DNA of 64,000 nt from Polyporus tsugae (taxonomy: Eukaryota > Basidiomycota > Agaricomycetes > Polyporales > Polyporaceae), in NCBI GenBank assembly GCA_024305745.1, contig JAHRBS010000014.1, positions 69,501 through 133,500 on the forward strand, written 5' to 3'. Both the position numbers and the translations under genes were made by a program. Below the pieces are notes generated by a model. It searched no databases. It saw only the letters and a list, made by a program, of their open reading frames with translations, and was not told the DNA's origin. This document shows positions 11,309 to 24,089 of this stretch, in pieces; the first letter of the stretch is position 1, and every line of letters starts with the position of its first letter.

Positions 11309-14300
11309 GTAGTAAGACGTTGAGCAAGAGCACACACTCTACGGGGGATATCGTGAGTGTTAGATGGGTGGGACTCGGGCAAGCTCTCGTATATGTACTC
11401 GAATGGTGCACTCACCCAGCCACTGCCCTTCTCATGGCGGATTGCCTCCGGACGCGGCCAGCGGCGAGTGACCGCAAGAGTTGAGCGGCGACTCGGAGCA
11501 CGATGTTCCTGATAACTCGTTGAACTGTCAGTGACTCTGACACTAAGCAATGCGCTGGGAGATGCACGAAAGGTGATACCATATCGATGGGCTCGCTGAG
11601 CCTCCCGTAAATGGCCAGAAAGCGACTTTACTTCTTGCGCTCGTTTCATTTGGACGTGTCTGCCACGCTCTCCAGGCCTCTGAAAACACCACTTTCGAAT
11701 ATGTGGAAAACGACAATGTTTTGCACCATTTGACACCAATATCGAGCCGCGTTGAGCGAGGGAAGCAGCGCTATTCTCGCAGGACAGTATTCGAAGACGG
11801 GGTCGTCGGCTAGCTTCCGACGCTGTCATTGTCATTCCTCCTATGCACCAGCTCCGACCGCGAGGAGTGGCTAGTGACTACAACGATTGAGCATTCCTAA
11901 TTTCCGTTTGCAGTCCAAGGACTGACTTAGCTCTGTGCTCAGCTCCGAGTCCAATCGTCTGTCACCGGCGGCGAAAGGAGTCCATACACTGTCAGGCATT
12001 CGAGGGTTCAGATGTTCTACATAGATGAACAAACGTCAACGGAAGCTCGAAACTGAGGGGCATGAGCAAGCGGGAAGGAAACCTTTCGACGACTTTGGTC
12101 CGGAAAGACGACAACACTACCTTTTGAGAAAGGTGCATCGCCAAGCGGGCGTCACGACGTCGTCTTCACGCACGCGGATCCTGCCAGTGCGAGCGAAAAT
12201 ACAAAGACACCCTTTCTTGAACCTCGACGGGGAAGGACGTTCCTGTAAGTCTGCATGTGGCGGGGGTTTGTTATTGGGTCAGATCTTGTGCCACTCCCTT
12301 TATCAGAATTTGAAGTTCATACTGACACAGTTTGAGGCCGCTCGCTCCGAAAAGGTAACATTTCTGGGCTTTGGGTTCCTACCTACAGGTTTTAGGATAA
12401 AATGCGGCGTGCTATCCGACCGGCGCCGCAGCGTGTAGGACAAGATCAACGGTAAGCTGGGTGACTCGTACCGGACCTGCGGTATCGGTTGACGAGCTGA
12501 CCTGTGAGAGATTCCCTTGATACACTGCTCTGTCCAACACCTAAATACTTCGATGGTGCAATTTCAGAGACGGCGGTGGATCCGGGGAAACAGGTGCTGA
12601 CAGTAACGTTTGCACGCGTACGGGAACCTGTTGACGTCAGGCAGTACTAAGGGCCGCCAATCTGATTCCATCGCCACCGCTCGTGAGCCAGACAGAGATA
12701 CAAGGAGGCTCAGTGCGCCGTTCGGATGGAACAGACCAGGAGAGAGGAGTCGTATCGAGGACGATCGTGACAGCCGTGACTTTGGATGTCACGGTGGTCT
12801 CGCGTTTCAGACGTGACTGCGATGTGTCACGACCGTCGCTGCGCTACTGTGGCCGGCCATCCATCATCGCAGGCTCCGACTCGGATGTACTCTGGAGCAT
12901 CTCCATGCTGCATTCAAGTTCTGCGTCTCGTTTCTGACGACTTGCCACTCGGCCTCGCCTTACCCAACACTCTCATTGGTTTGTTGGTTAGGTTTTCGGG
13001 AGCAGAACGATTGCGGCGAGGGACGAAATGGAGGATCACACATCGTGAGTATTAGTATTCTCTGTCATTCAGGCTGCGGGGACCGGGATATCGCCTCCCC
13101 AGGTTCGCAGCGCGTGAAGCTGACCGCAGTTGGCCTGCCGTGGTATTCTAGACAGCCTTCGTCTCTGCAGCAAGCAGCTGATAGATGATTCGGCCTGTCT
13201 CTCCCCCAGCTGGTCTGCCGTCTCCACTTCGTCGACTCGCGCGCAAGGCCGCGCACACTGTCCCATCAGTTATGGCATCGAATTCAAGGGCTGACGGCTA
13301 TACCTGTCTGGTTTTTGCCTCGGGTCGATGACCATGAGCAGCGCGACTGCGCGGACCAGTTATTTATCCGTGAGTTCTATCCCAAAGTCTAAGCATTTTG
13401 AGGCTCGGAAACGCACTGACCGACTTCGGTTGGACAGTGGCAGCGGTTGCAAACTGATCGCAAACCTATACCCCACGTGGTAGATATCGAGTTGTCTGCA
13501 GAGCAGACACCCCCGCGCACCCAATGCAAGAAAGGCAACGAGGTCCTCATTTTGCAGCGGGTGATGGACGAGGCGGGTCCCAGGTGAACGAATGCTGGTG
13601 TGGAGCCCGTAGGCGTCGGGGTGTACATGCTCGTCACCAGACCGTCTATGAAAGCGAGCAAAAGCTGGTACCCATGGTAGACGGCGTGAAGATCGCTAGT
13701 GCCTCGTCAGAGTACTTGACGGGGATGCTATTCTCGCCCGCCTCGGAGGCCTGCGGGCCCGTCCATGAGTGCATATATGATATACTTACCCGTCTACTTC
13801 CAACGCGTGAACGTAGTACCCGGACGTGCAGTGACCGAGGATTTCGCCCAGGAAGTACGGGGGCCGATTGCTGAATGCGATGGCAGGGACATGGAAAATA
13901 TCCGCATCCGTAATCTATCCGCCAGTGAGAATACGAGCGAGGGTACGACAGACTAGCTCCGCGCACCGGTGAACAACCGGTGAGTCATGCACAGCGCCGC
14001 TCCTCACCTTTCCTTCGACACGTCCGACAATTTCGGAAGCTCTTAGGTCTGCCATCCTCTGACCTGCTCAGCCTCAGTTCCGCCGCTCACGCGCGTTCGT
14101 TTCATTTAGCAGACGACAAACCACGAACGAAACTCGGCCAGCCGTAAGCACCCGAGTAACGGGTACGCCCATCGCAGGGATCCCTACATCTCGCTCGAGC
14201 GTTAGTTGATTGAATCGCGTTAGCACACCCACTTGATTGGCATTATAAACTCGTGGAGTACGACTACCGAAGGCTGGTAAAAGCACAGCCTCCCGAAGAC

Positions 14301-14360
14301 ATTGAATTCGTACACGACGTCCAAGTTCATTCCCTGCAGATCCTATGGCCGTCTCGGTTG
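11309..14360. repeat. Copy B companion DNA, rearranged
   Basis: The order of matches to the left arm is 11430-11860 with 3060-3430, 12020-12160 with 3490-3560, 12480-12850 with 3660-4000, 13050-13300 with 4316-4500 and 14090-14340 with 5455-5680. An extra segment of about 300 bases near 12170-12460 is absent from the arms. The piece 13420-13970 is present in reverse orientation (separate entry). The open frame 12025-12438 spans this insertion and is not conserved, so I do not call a gene. Confidence 0.55.
13420..13970. repeat. Segment inverted inside copy B
   Basis: Here the reverse complement, not the direct strand, matches the left arm at about 4850-5290. For example, the rc of 13600-13680 aligns with 5145-5205. 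The same orientation is seen in the right arm and in 24090-24560. Sequence on both sides of it in copy B is in left-arm orientation. Confidence 0.6.
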
Positions 14361-15115
14361 CTTTAGGAAGGGCCTGCCACTGTCCAGATTCGAGATCCTG
14401 ACGGCTGCCACGGAGTGCACGCTCATACGAAACATGGAGTCTCGGTTGGATCAGGGACTTCTACGGGCTGCCTAGGAGTGCGTTTTCATTCGGATCCCAC
14501 TGTATGCTGTCTCGCTGTCAGAAACCACCAGTTTCCCCTCACAGGTGCCATGAATCCAAGGTATTGTTCAATACGAAGACGGTCAGTCCGTGGAACCGTA
14601 CATCTTCCAACATTGCCGCAGTTCAACGCAGGGCGATACTTACAGCTCACATGTCGCTTGAAAACCTCTGCGGACGTACCGCTCGATCCGAACCTAGCCG
14701 GGCTGCACGTCCGCGCCGAAACTGCTTCAAGATTCTCTGGAGTCAGCGGTGTTTTCAGATTCTTCGACGAGCCGTCGTGAGAGGTACGGCCGGGCACTGT
14801 GGAGTTCACGACATACTACTTATACGCATGCGACCGTGCGCTCGTCGGAGGGTAACTTCGTGCCAGTCCGGGAGGTCTTGGGCGGGGCGTCGTCGTCCTT
14901 GTCGAGGATGTGTTTTGGCCTAAGCCTAACGAAGGGCCCGGCACTCATCGATCATCGTCCAGCATGAACCCGAAGGGAATACTAGATTTATGGAGGGCTT
15001 GGATTCTGGATACGAACAGCGGGAGTCCTTCCGTGAAATTTAGTAGCGGCACACTGGTCCCGTCAGATGATAATCATACTCTACACGTGAACGGGGTAGA
15101 TGTATCGACCTAAGG
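14080..15115. repeat. Element X, copy 1
   Basis: A unit of about 1 kb is found again in reverse orientation at about 26640-27410, and its second half at about 23550-23990. A short piece also lies at about 43050-43140. Frame remnants shared by copies include GIVQYEDGQS, a Ser/Thr run ending STSRRERYG and a C-terminal HTLHVNGVD / HALHMKGVD. This suggests that X was once coding. Stops and frameshifts interrupt every copy. I do not recognise the protein and saw no transposase or reverse transcriptase motif. Confidence 0.5.
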
Positions 15116-15747
15116 CAAGACCAGCGTCAGCTCGCGCTTCGTAGTCGTCACATAAATATCAGTTCTCGCTCAGCACACTGCAGGAGAGAGGACTCAGATT
15201 GGGATGGATTCAACGATGAGCTCGCGCTCGCGCGTGCAAGAGCGCTTGCTGCCAAGTCGGTCCAAGACTCCAATCACCCAAACATCCATCGCTTACTTAC
15301 GGGCTTCAGCTTGATCATCGAAACACGATTCAGGATACAGGCCTGGATTATACTAGTATCTAATACGAGCTACAAGTTGTGGTTGTGAACTACGAACATC
15401 GACCTACTTACTCAGGTACTACGGCTGGCTAGCCCGGCGCAATATCATACTCAATAAACACAAGACACGACGAACATGATTAGTTGAAACAGCAGACACG
15501 GCTTGAAACACGAAACACGAAACACAGGATTAAAGGACGCCGCTAGAGCAGAGTGCGTGCGTGCGTGCGTGGGGTGTGTGGGCGCGCGGCAGCGATAATC
15601 AATGAACAAAGCACAGAAACAAAAAAAAGAAGACGCGGCGGATACCAATGCAAGAAGAATCCAGTCTGTACTATGACTGTACGCACAACATATGCTACAA
15701 ACGATCGAACAAACCACTTCATCCCTTCACTTTCAAAAACCCTTCAT
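15116..15747. other. Intergenic, 3' side of the PHD/SET gene, with GTGC microsatellite
   Basis: No gene is supported. A GTGC tandem run lies at 15553-15571. The right part is presumably the 3' untranslated region of the minus-strand gene that ends at 15748. Confidence 0.5.
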
Positions 15748-18700
15748 TCATCTCCCCCACGTCCCCCTCCCTCGCCCCCTCGACGGGCCCGGGATCCACG
15801 TCCTCTCGCCGTCCCCCCGTTCGCGCCCCCAGTCCCGCGCCCGGTCGCCGCGGTCCGCAGACGGGCCCCGCGGCGCAAAGTACGGCGCGTTTTGCCCCGC
15901 GCCGTACAGCGGTGAGGGTGCGTAGCCCATGCTCTCCCTCAGCGCGCGAGGCGCGCTGGGGGCGAGCCGGGGCGGGCCCGGGGTGCGCGAGTACTGCGTA
16001 GGGAGCAGCGGTCGACGCGCAGACGAGGGCGGGGGAGACCGACGGGTCGGCGAGACGTCGCCGCGCACAGCGTAGAACGAGCGCGGGTGCGTCGGCGGCG
16101 TGTGCGAGCGAGGCGCGAGAGGCGGAGCTTTGGGCGGGGGCGGGCTGAAGATCTCGCCATCTTCCTGGGAAGACTGGGGTTGAGGCTGAGATTGTGGCGG
16201 CGGGAAGGAGTTCCGGGGAGGTGAGTACGACATCTTTGTCGGGGAGTTGGCGCGGGGAGGACACACGGGGCTCGGGGAGCGCGGGATCGGATAGGGATCG
16301 ACGGGGGAGAGCGAGCGAGCGGGAGCGACGAGCCCGTTGGGCACGAATCCTTCGAGGAGCTCGAGCTTCGTTTGGATGGAGTCGGCTCTACGATATTCAC
16401 GACGGTCCTCGAAGTCCTCACTCGGCGTACGTCGTCGTCTGTCGAAACTTGGACTGCGACTACGATGCCTGGGGCTGAAGTCTGGACTCGGAGAGCGCTG
16501 CCTCCTGTTGTCCCAGCTCGACTCCGTCTTCCTCCGACCATAGAAGAACCGATCAGGCGTCGGTGACCGTCGCGTCCCATGACCATTCGGTACGGGAGCG
16601 ACGAAGTCCGAGGTCGGCTCCTTCGCAACAGGGGACATCGGAGGCGGAGGCGGGGACTCGACCGGCCAATTACTATCCACAGCGTCGGGCGTACGCGCGT
16701 CATGAATCCCATTGGCAGCATCCGCAAGCGGCGGCTCATCCAGCTCCTTCACCTCCTCCGCAGCAGTCACCTCAGGCCCGACATCCTTCCCCACCTCCGC
16801 CATCTTCACATCCCCATCCGCGTCCCCATTCACGATGCCCAAACCACAAAGATCCGACGACCGCACCTCGCTCGCGGTCGCAATCGCGGGCATGTCCGGC
16901 TCAATTACAGGGCTCGTCATCGGGATCCGCGGCGACTCCGACCCCGACCCCACTACCACCTTCTCCTTCTCCCGCTCCTGCTGTTCCTCGCGCTGCTTCT
17001 TCTTCCGCAGCGCAAAGTCCCTGAGGGAGAGCTTGACCTTGGCTGGAGGAGGCGGTCCTCTGTGCTGGTCTGCCTCGTGCTCGGGGTCCTGCGGTGCGGG
17101 GGAGGAGGAGTGATGGTCGGAGACAGCCTCTGAATCGGGTCGAGGTTCGGGCTCTGGTGGGGGCAACGAAGGCGCGGCCCCCTTGTCCGCCACCGGTTGA
17201 ACGGTTGGCGGTGGGCCGGGAACGACTCCACCCGGCTCATCGACCGCCATGACATCCTGTGGCGAGGACGCAGGCTCGACAGCGACAGGCTCTGGCGGCA
17301 GTGGTGCAGGAGGGAGCGTAGGAGGTGGTGAGGGACTGCGCGCAGTCCGTGGTTGAGGAGGAAGTAGTGCGGCCTTGGCTACAACAGGAGATGCAGCTGG
17401 CGATGGCGAGGGAAGCGTATGGAGGTCGCGAGAGGCTGCAGGCGAAGTGGAGAGAGCGCGTGTCGACACAGCAGGAGAGGCTTTGGGTGTTGACGCAGGC
17501 GCACGATCGATATCCATCGCGTCCGGAACCTGACCCTCCTTCTCGTCAACAGTGTCCGGCGCTTTGAGCGCCACAGACCACCTCGTCTTATCTGGCGGCT
17601 CGGGAGGGAGTTCGGGCAAGACGATAACAGGCGTTGTAGGTGGCGGACCAGGCGACGAAAGAGGCGCCAGCGAAGTCGAGGGCATGCACGGAGACGCAGT
17701 GGCGGAAGCGGACGCGGTCGACCTCGCAGCCGACACCTCCGCCGACGCCGACCTCGCTTTCTCCCTATCCCGCTCCTTCACCTTGTCCTTGTCTTTTGCT
17801 CGCGCCACGGTCTTCTTGTCCCCGCGCCGCACGATGGACGACTTGAGGACGGGCTCGTCCGACTCCGTCCCGGGCGTCGACGGGCGCGCCTGCTTCTCCT
17901 TCGTCTCCTTCTCCTTCGCGGCCTTAGACTTCGGCTTGGACTTTGGCTTCGGCTTCTCCCTCTCCTCCTCGGACTCTTCATCCCTCTCCTTCTCTTTCGC
18001 CTTCTCTTTCTCCTTGCCCTTGACCGTCTTCGCCTTCGCGGACTTAGCTGGCTTTGCAGGCCTGCCGTCGAGCGCTGGCGGCTGCGGAGAGAGGGTAGGG
18101 CGTCGTCGCTTCTTCGAGTCAGCCTTCGAGGTCGATGGTGTGGGCAGAGTAGTCGGGGATTTCGGGCGTGGGAGGGTGGGGGTATTCAGAGGCAAGGGAA
18201 CGATGGGAGAAAGCAGCGATAATTTAGAGAAAGGCACAGAAGGCGACGTGGTGCCGTCAATGGCCACCCGCTGTTTTGAAGATGTCGAGGAAGTGGAGGA
18301 CGACGAGGATGTAACAGAGATCGGAGGGGGATAGAGGGCCGTCGAGAGCATTGGCGGCGTGCGTGTGGGCGGAACTGGCGGCGGCGGCATGTCGCGAGAA
18401 TCTGTCGGAGAGTGGGGACAAAACCACGTCAGCAATTACACCGCGCGGGAGAGGGAGACCACGCACCGAAGCAAGATTCATCCCTGATACCATCCGCCCT
18501 ACTCTCCTCGCCTCCATTACACGACGCCGGGGACACCATCCCACCACCCCTTTGCTCACGCAGCCGCTCCAGGCTCTTCGCGATCCACGCCTTGCGCAGC
18601 CTCGGCGGTAAACGCTCCTCCGGGGGCGGCCTGTCCACATCCATCGCCTCGGGGTCGGATGAAGCGCCAGACGGATGGCGCGCGCGCGGGTGACCTATCA

Positions 18701-20665
18701 CACACGACAGCAGAGTCGTAATCAACAAGCATAACTGACAGATGCATGATACCGACGCACCTGGGACATCCTCGCTCTCACCGTCACTCTCGTCGTCGTC
18801 CTCAGCCCGCGCCTTCCCCTGCCGGCCCTTCGCCTTCTTCGCCCTGCTGGATGGGATGAGCAGATCGTCGGGGAACGATACTCTCCGTGGGGTGTCAAAG
18901 GTCAGACGGGACGGGCCAGCCTCGGCGCACGGTGACCGCGGCACCATTTCGACGCCACCCATGCCGCCCGACGAGGGTATCCGTTCGCGCGTCCGGAACC
19001 CGCGTTCGATCCCGACGAGCGGACCAAGGTCGACTGGTGCGGGACTCGCCTCCGCAGGATCGCTCTTGCGGGACTTTCCAGCGTGCTTCTCTTTAGAGAA
19101 AACAGACGGGGGCGAGGGCGACGGTGTGAGAGGCGTCTGGTGCTCGACGAACTCCGCGATGCGAGTGAGAACGCAGTCATGCGCCTTCGCCCCACACGCG
19201 CAAGTAGTGAACGTCGAGGCGAGGGAATGGAGCATGGACGTCATCTGGTTGCGGAAGTGTTGCAACTGGTGTGGGCTGAATGACGAACAGAATATGTAAG
19301 CGCGCGGCGGTGAGGGACGAATGCGGACAGGACGTACGGGAATGTGAATGGACTCTGCAGGAGGGCGGGTAGATGATGTACGACGTTGTCGTCGTCCCAC
19401 TCCCAACCTAGCACGACCTCCTCGTTCGGCTTCAGATCTCGCAGAGCGAATATGCCAAAACCAATCGCCTCGTCCTCCTGCTCGTCCTTCCCTGTCTTCT
19501 TGCCGTGCGCCCCGCAGAACATCGGACGGAGGATCGCATTCGGCTTGCACCCGCTTCTCACGAACCTCGACTGGTCTCCCGTCACCCTCGAATCCAGCGC
19601 GACGTCCAGGGGCGGGCCGAACAGATGCACGTACGGCTTCGGCATCCCGAGATGCGCGTACGCATTTAGAGGGTCGCGGAGGTACATGGCCGTGGGGATG
19701 ATCGTCGACGGGTAGGGGGCGATGAGCTTCGAGGACTGGATCGGCTTGTTGGCATGCACGGCGTATGACGGGGGACGTACCGAGTGGCTCCCGCTCCCGT
19801 TCGCATACAGCCCTGGCCAGACCGAGCCGGCAGCAGGACCATGCAGCGGGGAGATAGATATTTGGGGAGGACATAGAGACGCAGAGGATACGTAGGGGAT
19901 GTCATCGGGGGTGAGAACGGCGGGCGTGGTCGAGCCAGGTGTGTGGGCGTTGTCGTTCCCGTTGATGGCGGAGACACCACGCCAGTCAGAGGCGACGCGG
20001 CGCAGACGGTCGCGGGTCTCGTCTGCGGGCACGATGTCTTTGGTGATGGGAACGTAGGAGTGCGTCCACGGCTCGTCAATGTCGACGTGTTCGTCCTCCG
20101 GGGGATGAGTGTGGTTGTTGGCAACGTGGAGGGAGGTCGACGCACGCCGCTTGCGCTTGTTGGTGTGGGTGGGCTTGTCGTTGGGAGGGTCTTGAGCGGA
20201 AGAGACGGCGCTCGGCCTGCGGGTCTTGCGCTCAACGCCAGGAGAGGATCGTCGTCGGCCGTTGGAGGTGCCATTGTTGTTGGACTGCGCGTTGGACACG
20301 GCCTGGCGCTGTCGTGCTTTCTGGAGCTTGACAGCACGGTCCTTGTCGACTGGTCGTGGTGCGCAGATCCAGCACTGCCATTCGTCGGGGACCTGGTTCT
20401 CGACGATGTTGAAGCAGGCGGCATGGGACCAGCGAGAGCAAGAGTCACAGCCGATGGAGAAGCCGTCGTCGTAGGAGAAACCACATACGCAGGAGATGGA
20501 GTCGGAGGTCTGAGAGTCTGGGCCGTTTAGAGACGGGGGAGAGTGAGGACGAGGTGGAGGCTGCTTGCGCTTTGCAGGGATGGTGGTGGAGGTGGAGGCA
20601 GACGAAGGGAAGGCACCGGTGAGCCCGAGCAAGCCTAGTGCAGCCTCGGTCGCATCGTTGGGCAT
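15748..20665 (-). CDS. PHD-finger and SET-domain chromatin protein (Set3/MLL5-like)
   Basis: Four exons (20665-19338, 19275-18761, 18694-18467, 18401-15748) join in frame to about 1574 residues. A PHD finger lies at residues 59-101 with Cys/His zinc ligands (CVCGF, CDSCSRWSHAAC, CWIC). An atypical SET domain follows at roughly 310-440. It has RFVRSGCKPNA where active methyltransferases have a NHSCxPN-type motif, and GWEWDD near its end, as in the Set3/Set4/MLL5 group. That group acts mainly as chromatin readers within histone deacetylase complexes. The remaining 1100 residues are low-complexity: Lys/Glu-rich stretches, Pro/Ser runs and an Arg/Ser-rich part near the end. The start chosen is MPNDATEAALGLLGL. 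The frame stays open upstream, but that sequence looks untranslated. A broken partial copy lies at 44475-45045. Confidence 0.85.
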
Positions 20666-21941
20666 GACATAGAAGGGGCGAGAGCGGGCAGAGAGGAGGT
20701 TGGGGTGCTGGTCGTCGTGTCTGCGGGCTCCCTGAGTGGCAAAGATGGAGAGCAGGGCGAGAAACGGGGGGAGGAGGCGAAAGATATCTCGGCGCTCATT
20801 TGTTGGACTTGGTTCCTCCACTGACAAACGCCCTCCGCCACTCGCGACAAACACAGACAAACATGGCCGTCAGCCTTTTCTTGAAAAATTCTGATCGTCC
20901 TCTCCTCATCTCCTCCCCGTCCTTCTCCTCCCCACCTTTCTTCTCCCAATGACTTGTCCCTTTCGTTCCATCGGTGCCGTTGGTGTTTCCTCGTTGCCTC
21001 TCCAGTCGATGGCGCCCTGTTGGACTCGCCCGAGCCTCTCCTGGTGACCGATGGTGGCCTTTGACCGCTGCCGTCCCTGCTACGGTCACCCTTCATCTCT
21101 GTCCGACCATTAATTTGTGCTAGCTGCTCCCATGACCGTACCCGTGGGCACGTCTTGGACTCTCACAGTCTACTCCGGGACAGTCTTCCGTAATCTAGGT
21201 TAGGTGAGTTGTCTATCTGTTCGTCCTTACCCTCCGTCCACCGCCCTTCGCCTGCGGGGTCCCCGCTTTTTTCATGATGAACAACCTATCGCATTCAAGC
21301 TCAACAGTCCAATGGTCTCTGACCAGTTGACGACTCCTACTTCTGCAATTCTGATCCTCGTCTCCTTTCAGTTTTGATCCTGACTCGATTGCGCTTCGCG
21401 TACTAACTCGTCCTTCATTCCTAGATCCCCGTTCCCAGCGCAAGCTCTGGTATGGCAGGTGAGACCGCCGTTTATCGCACTACGCACATACCCTTTGTAT
21501 TGTGCATTGTGTAGATATCCCTGTTTGAATATATTCCACTGTCACCGTTCAACATTCTCCCTTCCGAATCTTGCGTCCAGCGCGATTGTTGCATACGGGC
21601 GATGGTGCAACACTATCTCAATTCAAAGCATGGTGCCACAGTCAAACCGCGATCGTGAGCTCCGACGTTGACGAGAAATAGTACTTGACGAGCTAGGGTT
21701 AGTCTAAGTAGGCGGTATATACATGGAAGATGTGCCTACGTACGTATGCGTTCGACAGGACGATCCTTCTAAGTATGTAAATCTAACTCTATATATCAAG
21801 TGCCAGATGCTAGTCAGGGTCGGGGAGCGCAGATTAAACACCTTTTGCCTCGCCTTCTCGCCCCCAATCCCCGCAAAATTTTAAATGCCCCCCACCCCGG
21901 CACAGCATGTATGTAGATCCGGACGACATGCGTCTAGCCAC
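20666..21941. other. Intergenic between PHD/SET and SYM1 genes
   Basis: The left half is the promoter side of the PHD/SET gene and contains pyrimidine-rich tracts (about 20900-20950). The right half is the 3' side of SYM1. Open frames are short and have no recognisable product. No conserved RNA gene was seen. Confidence 0.5.
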
Positions 21942-23130
21942 CTATGCAACTGCAGCGATCTTCTTCTCGTCCGCGAGCGTGTGCTCCTGCTGGTGCTCCT
22001 CTGCGAGCTGCGCCTGCTTCTTCGCGTTCACCGAGCTCAGATACGCATCTGCGCGCGCGCGATCGTCTCGTCAGCAGCCAGCAACGAACTCGAAGCCGAG
22101 AGGGAGACGAGAGGGAGACGAGAGAGTGACGCACTCCAGAAGAGGGACACGATGCCGATCGTGACGAAGCGGAGGTGGGTCGGGACCACCGCGAAGTTGA
22201 CGATCTGCGTCGGGATGAACACCCCCCTGCAAACCTGCCCTCAGTATCTTTCTTCCCTACATCGGGACCGTCCGGACGTACCAGTTACGGATGAGGGTCG
22301 GGACGTATGCCTATGAAGGGAGGGAAGAGCATCGGGACGGCGGATGAGCGCACAGAGTCAGGCGGTCGGGTTGCGAGGAGGACCACAGACCTCGGAGATG
22401 CGCTCTTTGGCGTCGCCGATGCTCTTGCCCTCGAGCAGCGTCATGCTCCCGAAGAACATCGCGACCACACCTGCGCGTCGCATCCGCGTCAGCGTCAGCG
22501 TCGGAGCGCAGCGGGGGGCAGAGCGGGACAGAGGACGCAGACGCACCGGGCGTGAAGACGAACTGGTCGAGGTAGACCTTGTACGCGACGGACTTCATGG
22601 GCGTCGCGAACTGCAGCCGGTTCAGGAACTGGAGCCACTTGGTGAGGATGGGCCCGAATATCGCGCCTGCGCGTTCAGAGCCCGGATGAGCGCACTCCTT
22701 CCAAAACGTGGGTGGTGCACGGAAGGGGAATGGGAATGGGAACGAGACGGTCACGTACCACCGTAGAACGCTACTCGCGCGGTTCGGACGAACTGCAGGA
22801 CGCCGGACGGGGCGGTTAGATCGCGCTGGCATCGGCAGGCGTCAAGGGCGATGGCGATGTTGGGACACGTACGTCGTGGTTTCCGCCCTTCTTTTCGAAG
22901 GCCTGCTGGGCGAGGACGTCGCCAGCACCGAAGAGGGTGAACGCGGTCGCGCACTGGGTGACCATCGGTCGCCGGATGAGGGATGCACTGCGTGCGATCG
23001 GTCAGTTCCGCACCTAAATCCTCCATGCTTCGCACGTCAAATGGCCGCAGACTGCTGGCCCGAGCGGCGCGATAAGGAGAGGGAGGAGGATGGTGGATGC
23101 TCACTTGAATGCGTGAAGTAACCTGGACAT
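21942..23130 (-). CDS. SYM1: Mpv17/PMP22-family inner membrane protein (Sym1)
   Basis: Eight short exons join to 200 residues. The first exon codes only MSRLLHAF plus two bases, and the last begins after an AG at 22049. Family marks are clear: RRPMVTQCATAFTLFGAGD, the RTARVAFYGGAIFGP stretch, KSVAYKVYLDQFVFTP, and the signature region PTQIVNFAVVPTHLRF followed by SLFWNAYLS. Four hydrophobic helices are expected. In fungi this family (Sym1, Mpv17) lies in the mitochondrial inner membrane and is needed for ethanol and heat tolerance and for mitochondrial DNA maintenance. It may act as a channel. The charged Gln/Glu/Lys-rich tail is an ordinary extension. All splice sites are canonical; the asparagine in FWNAYLS is built across an intron with a GTGCGT donor. 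The gene is single copy here and outside the duplicated blocks. Confidence 0.92.
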
Positions 23131-23549
23131 CGTCGGAGTGGAAGTTTGAGTATGTTCCGTTCGCCGTCTTCAATGCTGGTCTCCGTTGCCCGATTTTGCG
23201 CGGCTGGCTCGCAGTCAAGAGGGGGGCGGGGCTGGTGAGCTGGCAAGCTGATAGACGAGCGAGGAGTGGGGTGGGAGAAAAGAGGGAGTGGGGGATGAGG
23301 GTGAGGCGGTTAGGCGACGTGACCCATGCTTGGTCGCTCGGCTCCGTGGCTTGGATGTGGGGTACATATACGCCGATATTTCGCCGCGGGCCGGGCCGCG
23401 TCCGAGTCCTCCAACTCGAGTCCCTGCATGTGCAATACCAAGTCCGGGTCCTCTCACAAGTCACACTATATTTCTGGTAGTCTTCCTGAGCGAGAACCAA
23501 TGATGCGACTACGAAATGTAAGGTGGCACTGGTCCTGCCTTAAATTTAC
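23131..23549. other. Intergenic upstream of SYM1
   Basis: This stretch is the promoter side of SYM1 with purine-rich tracts at 23220-23310. I see nothing codable. Confidence 0.4.
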
Positions 23550-23990
23550 ATCTATTCATCGACACCTTTCATGTGTAGAGCATGATCATCTTCTACTAAC
23601 GAGACCGCGCCGCACGCTTTCGCAAAAGGACTCTCGTTGTTCGTATCCGGAATCATAGATCTCGACCTACTATCTTCCTCGGCTTCATGCTGGACGACGA
23701 ATGCCGGGCCCTTTGTTGGGCCAAACACTTCCTCGACCAGGGCGACGGCGACACGCACAAGTCCGACATCCGTGTTACCCTTCGACGAACGTACGGTTGC
23801 AGCTTGCATGGAGTAAGGATGTCGCCAACTCCCCGGCCGTACCTGCCTGCCACGACGGCTCGTCGAAGGATTTGAGGACGCCGCCAACTCCAGAGGGCCT
23901 TGAAGCAGTCAGGAAGTGGTTAGGGCTCGGAGCGGACGTGCAGCCCGGCTGGGTTCGGAACAAGCGGTGCGTCCACACAGGTTTTCAGGC
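23550..23990. repeat. Element X, copy 2 (partial, inverted)
   Basis: The minus strand here matches the second half of element X at about 14750-15115 and the corresponding part of 26640-26860. Shared peptide remnants are the Ser-rich SSNPSTSRRG region and the terminal DHALHMKGVDE. In this copy a frame of 112 codons (23552-23887) stays open, but the first half of X is missing. Confidence 0.5.
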
Positions 23991-24089
23991 GGGGTGTAAG
24001 CTCTAAGTTCTCACCCAGTGAGATGAGCTGCGCGCATGGGCAAGCGGCGCTGTGCCTGAGGTTAAACGTTAAAACTTAAATTCTGTCCA

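Noticed and set aside
12025..12438. 137-codon plus-strand frame in copy B
   Set aside because: It spans the border of an insertion that the other copies lack, and no part of it is kept as a frame elsewhere.
15553..15571. GTGC tandem repeat
   Set aside because: An ordinary microsatellite in intergenic DNA without a link to a gene feature.
17552..18334. 260-codon plus-strand frame antisense to the PHD/SET gene
   Set aside because: It is the mirror of a Lys/Glu/Ser-rich coding exon. It has no splice logic, and its Ser/Phe-rich composition is that expected from antisense.
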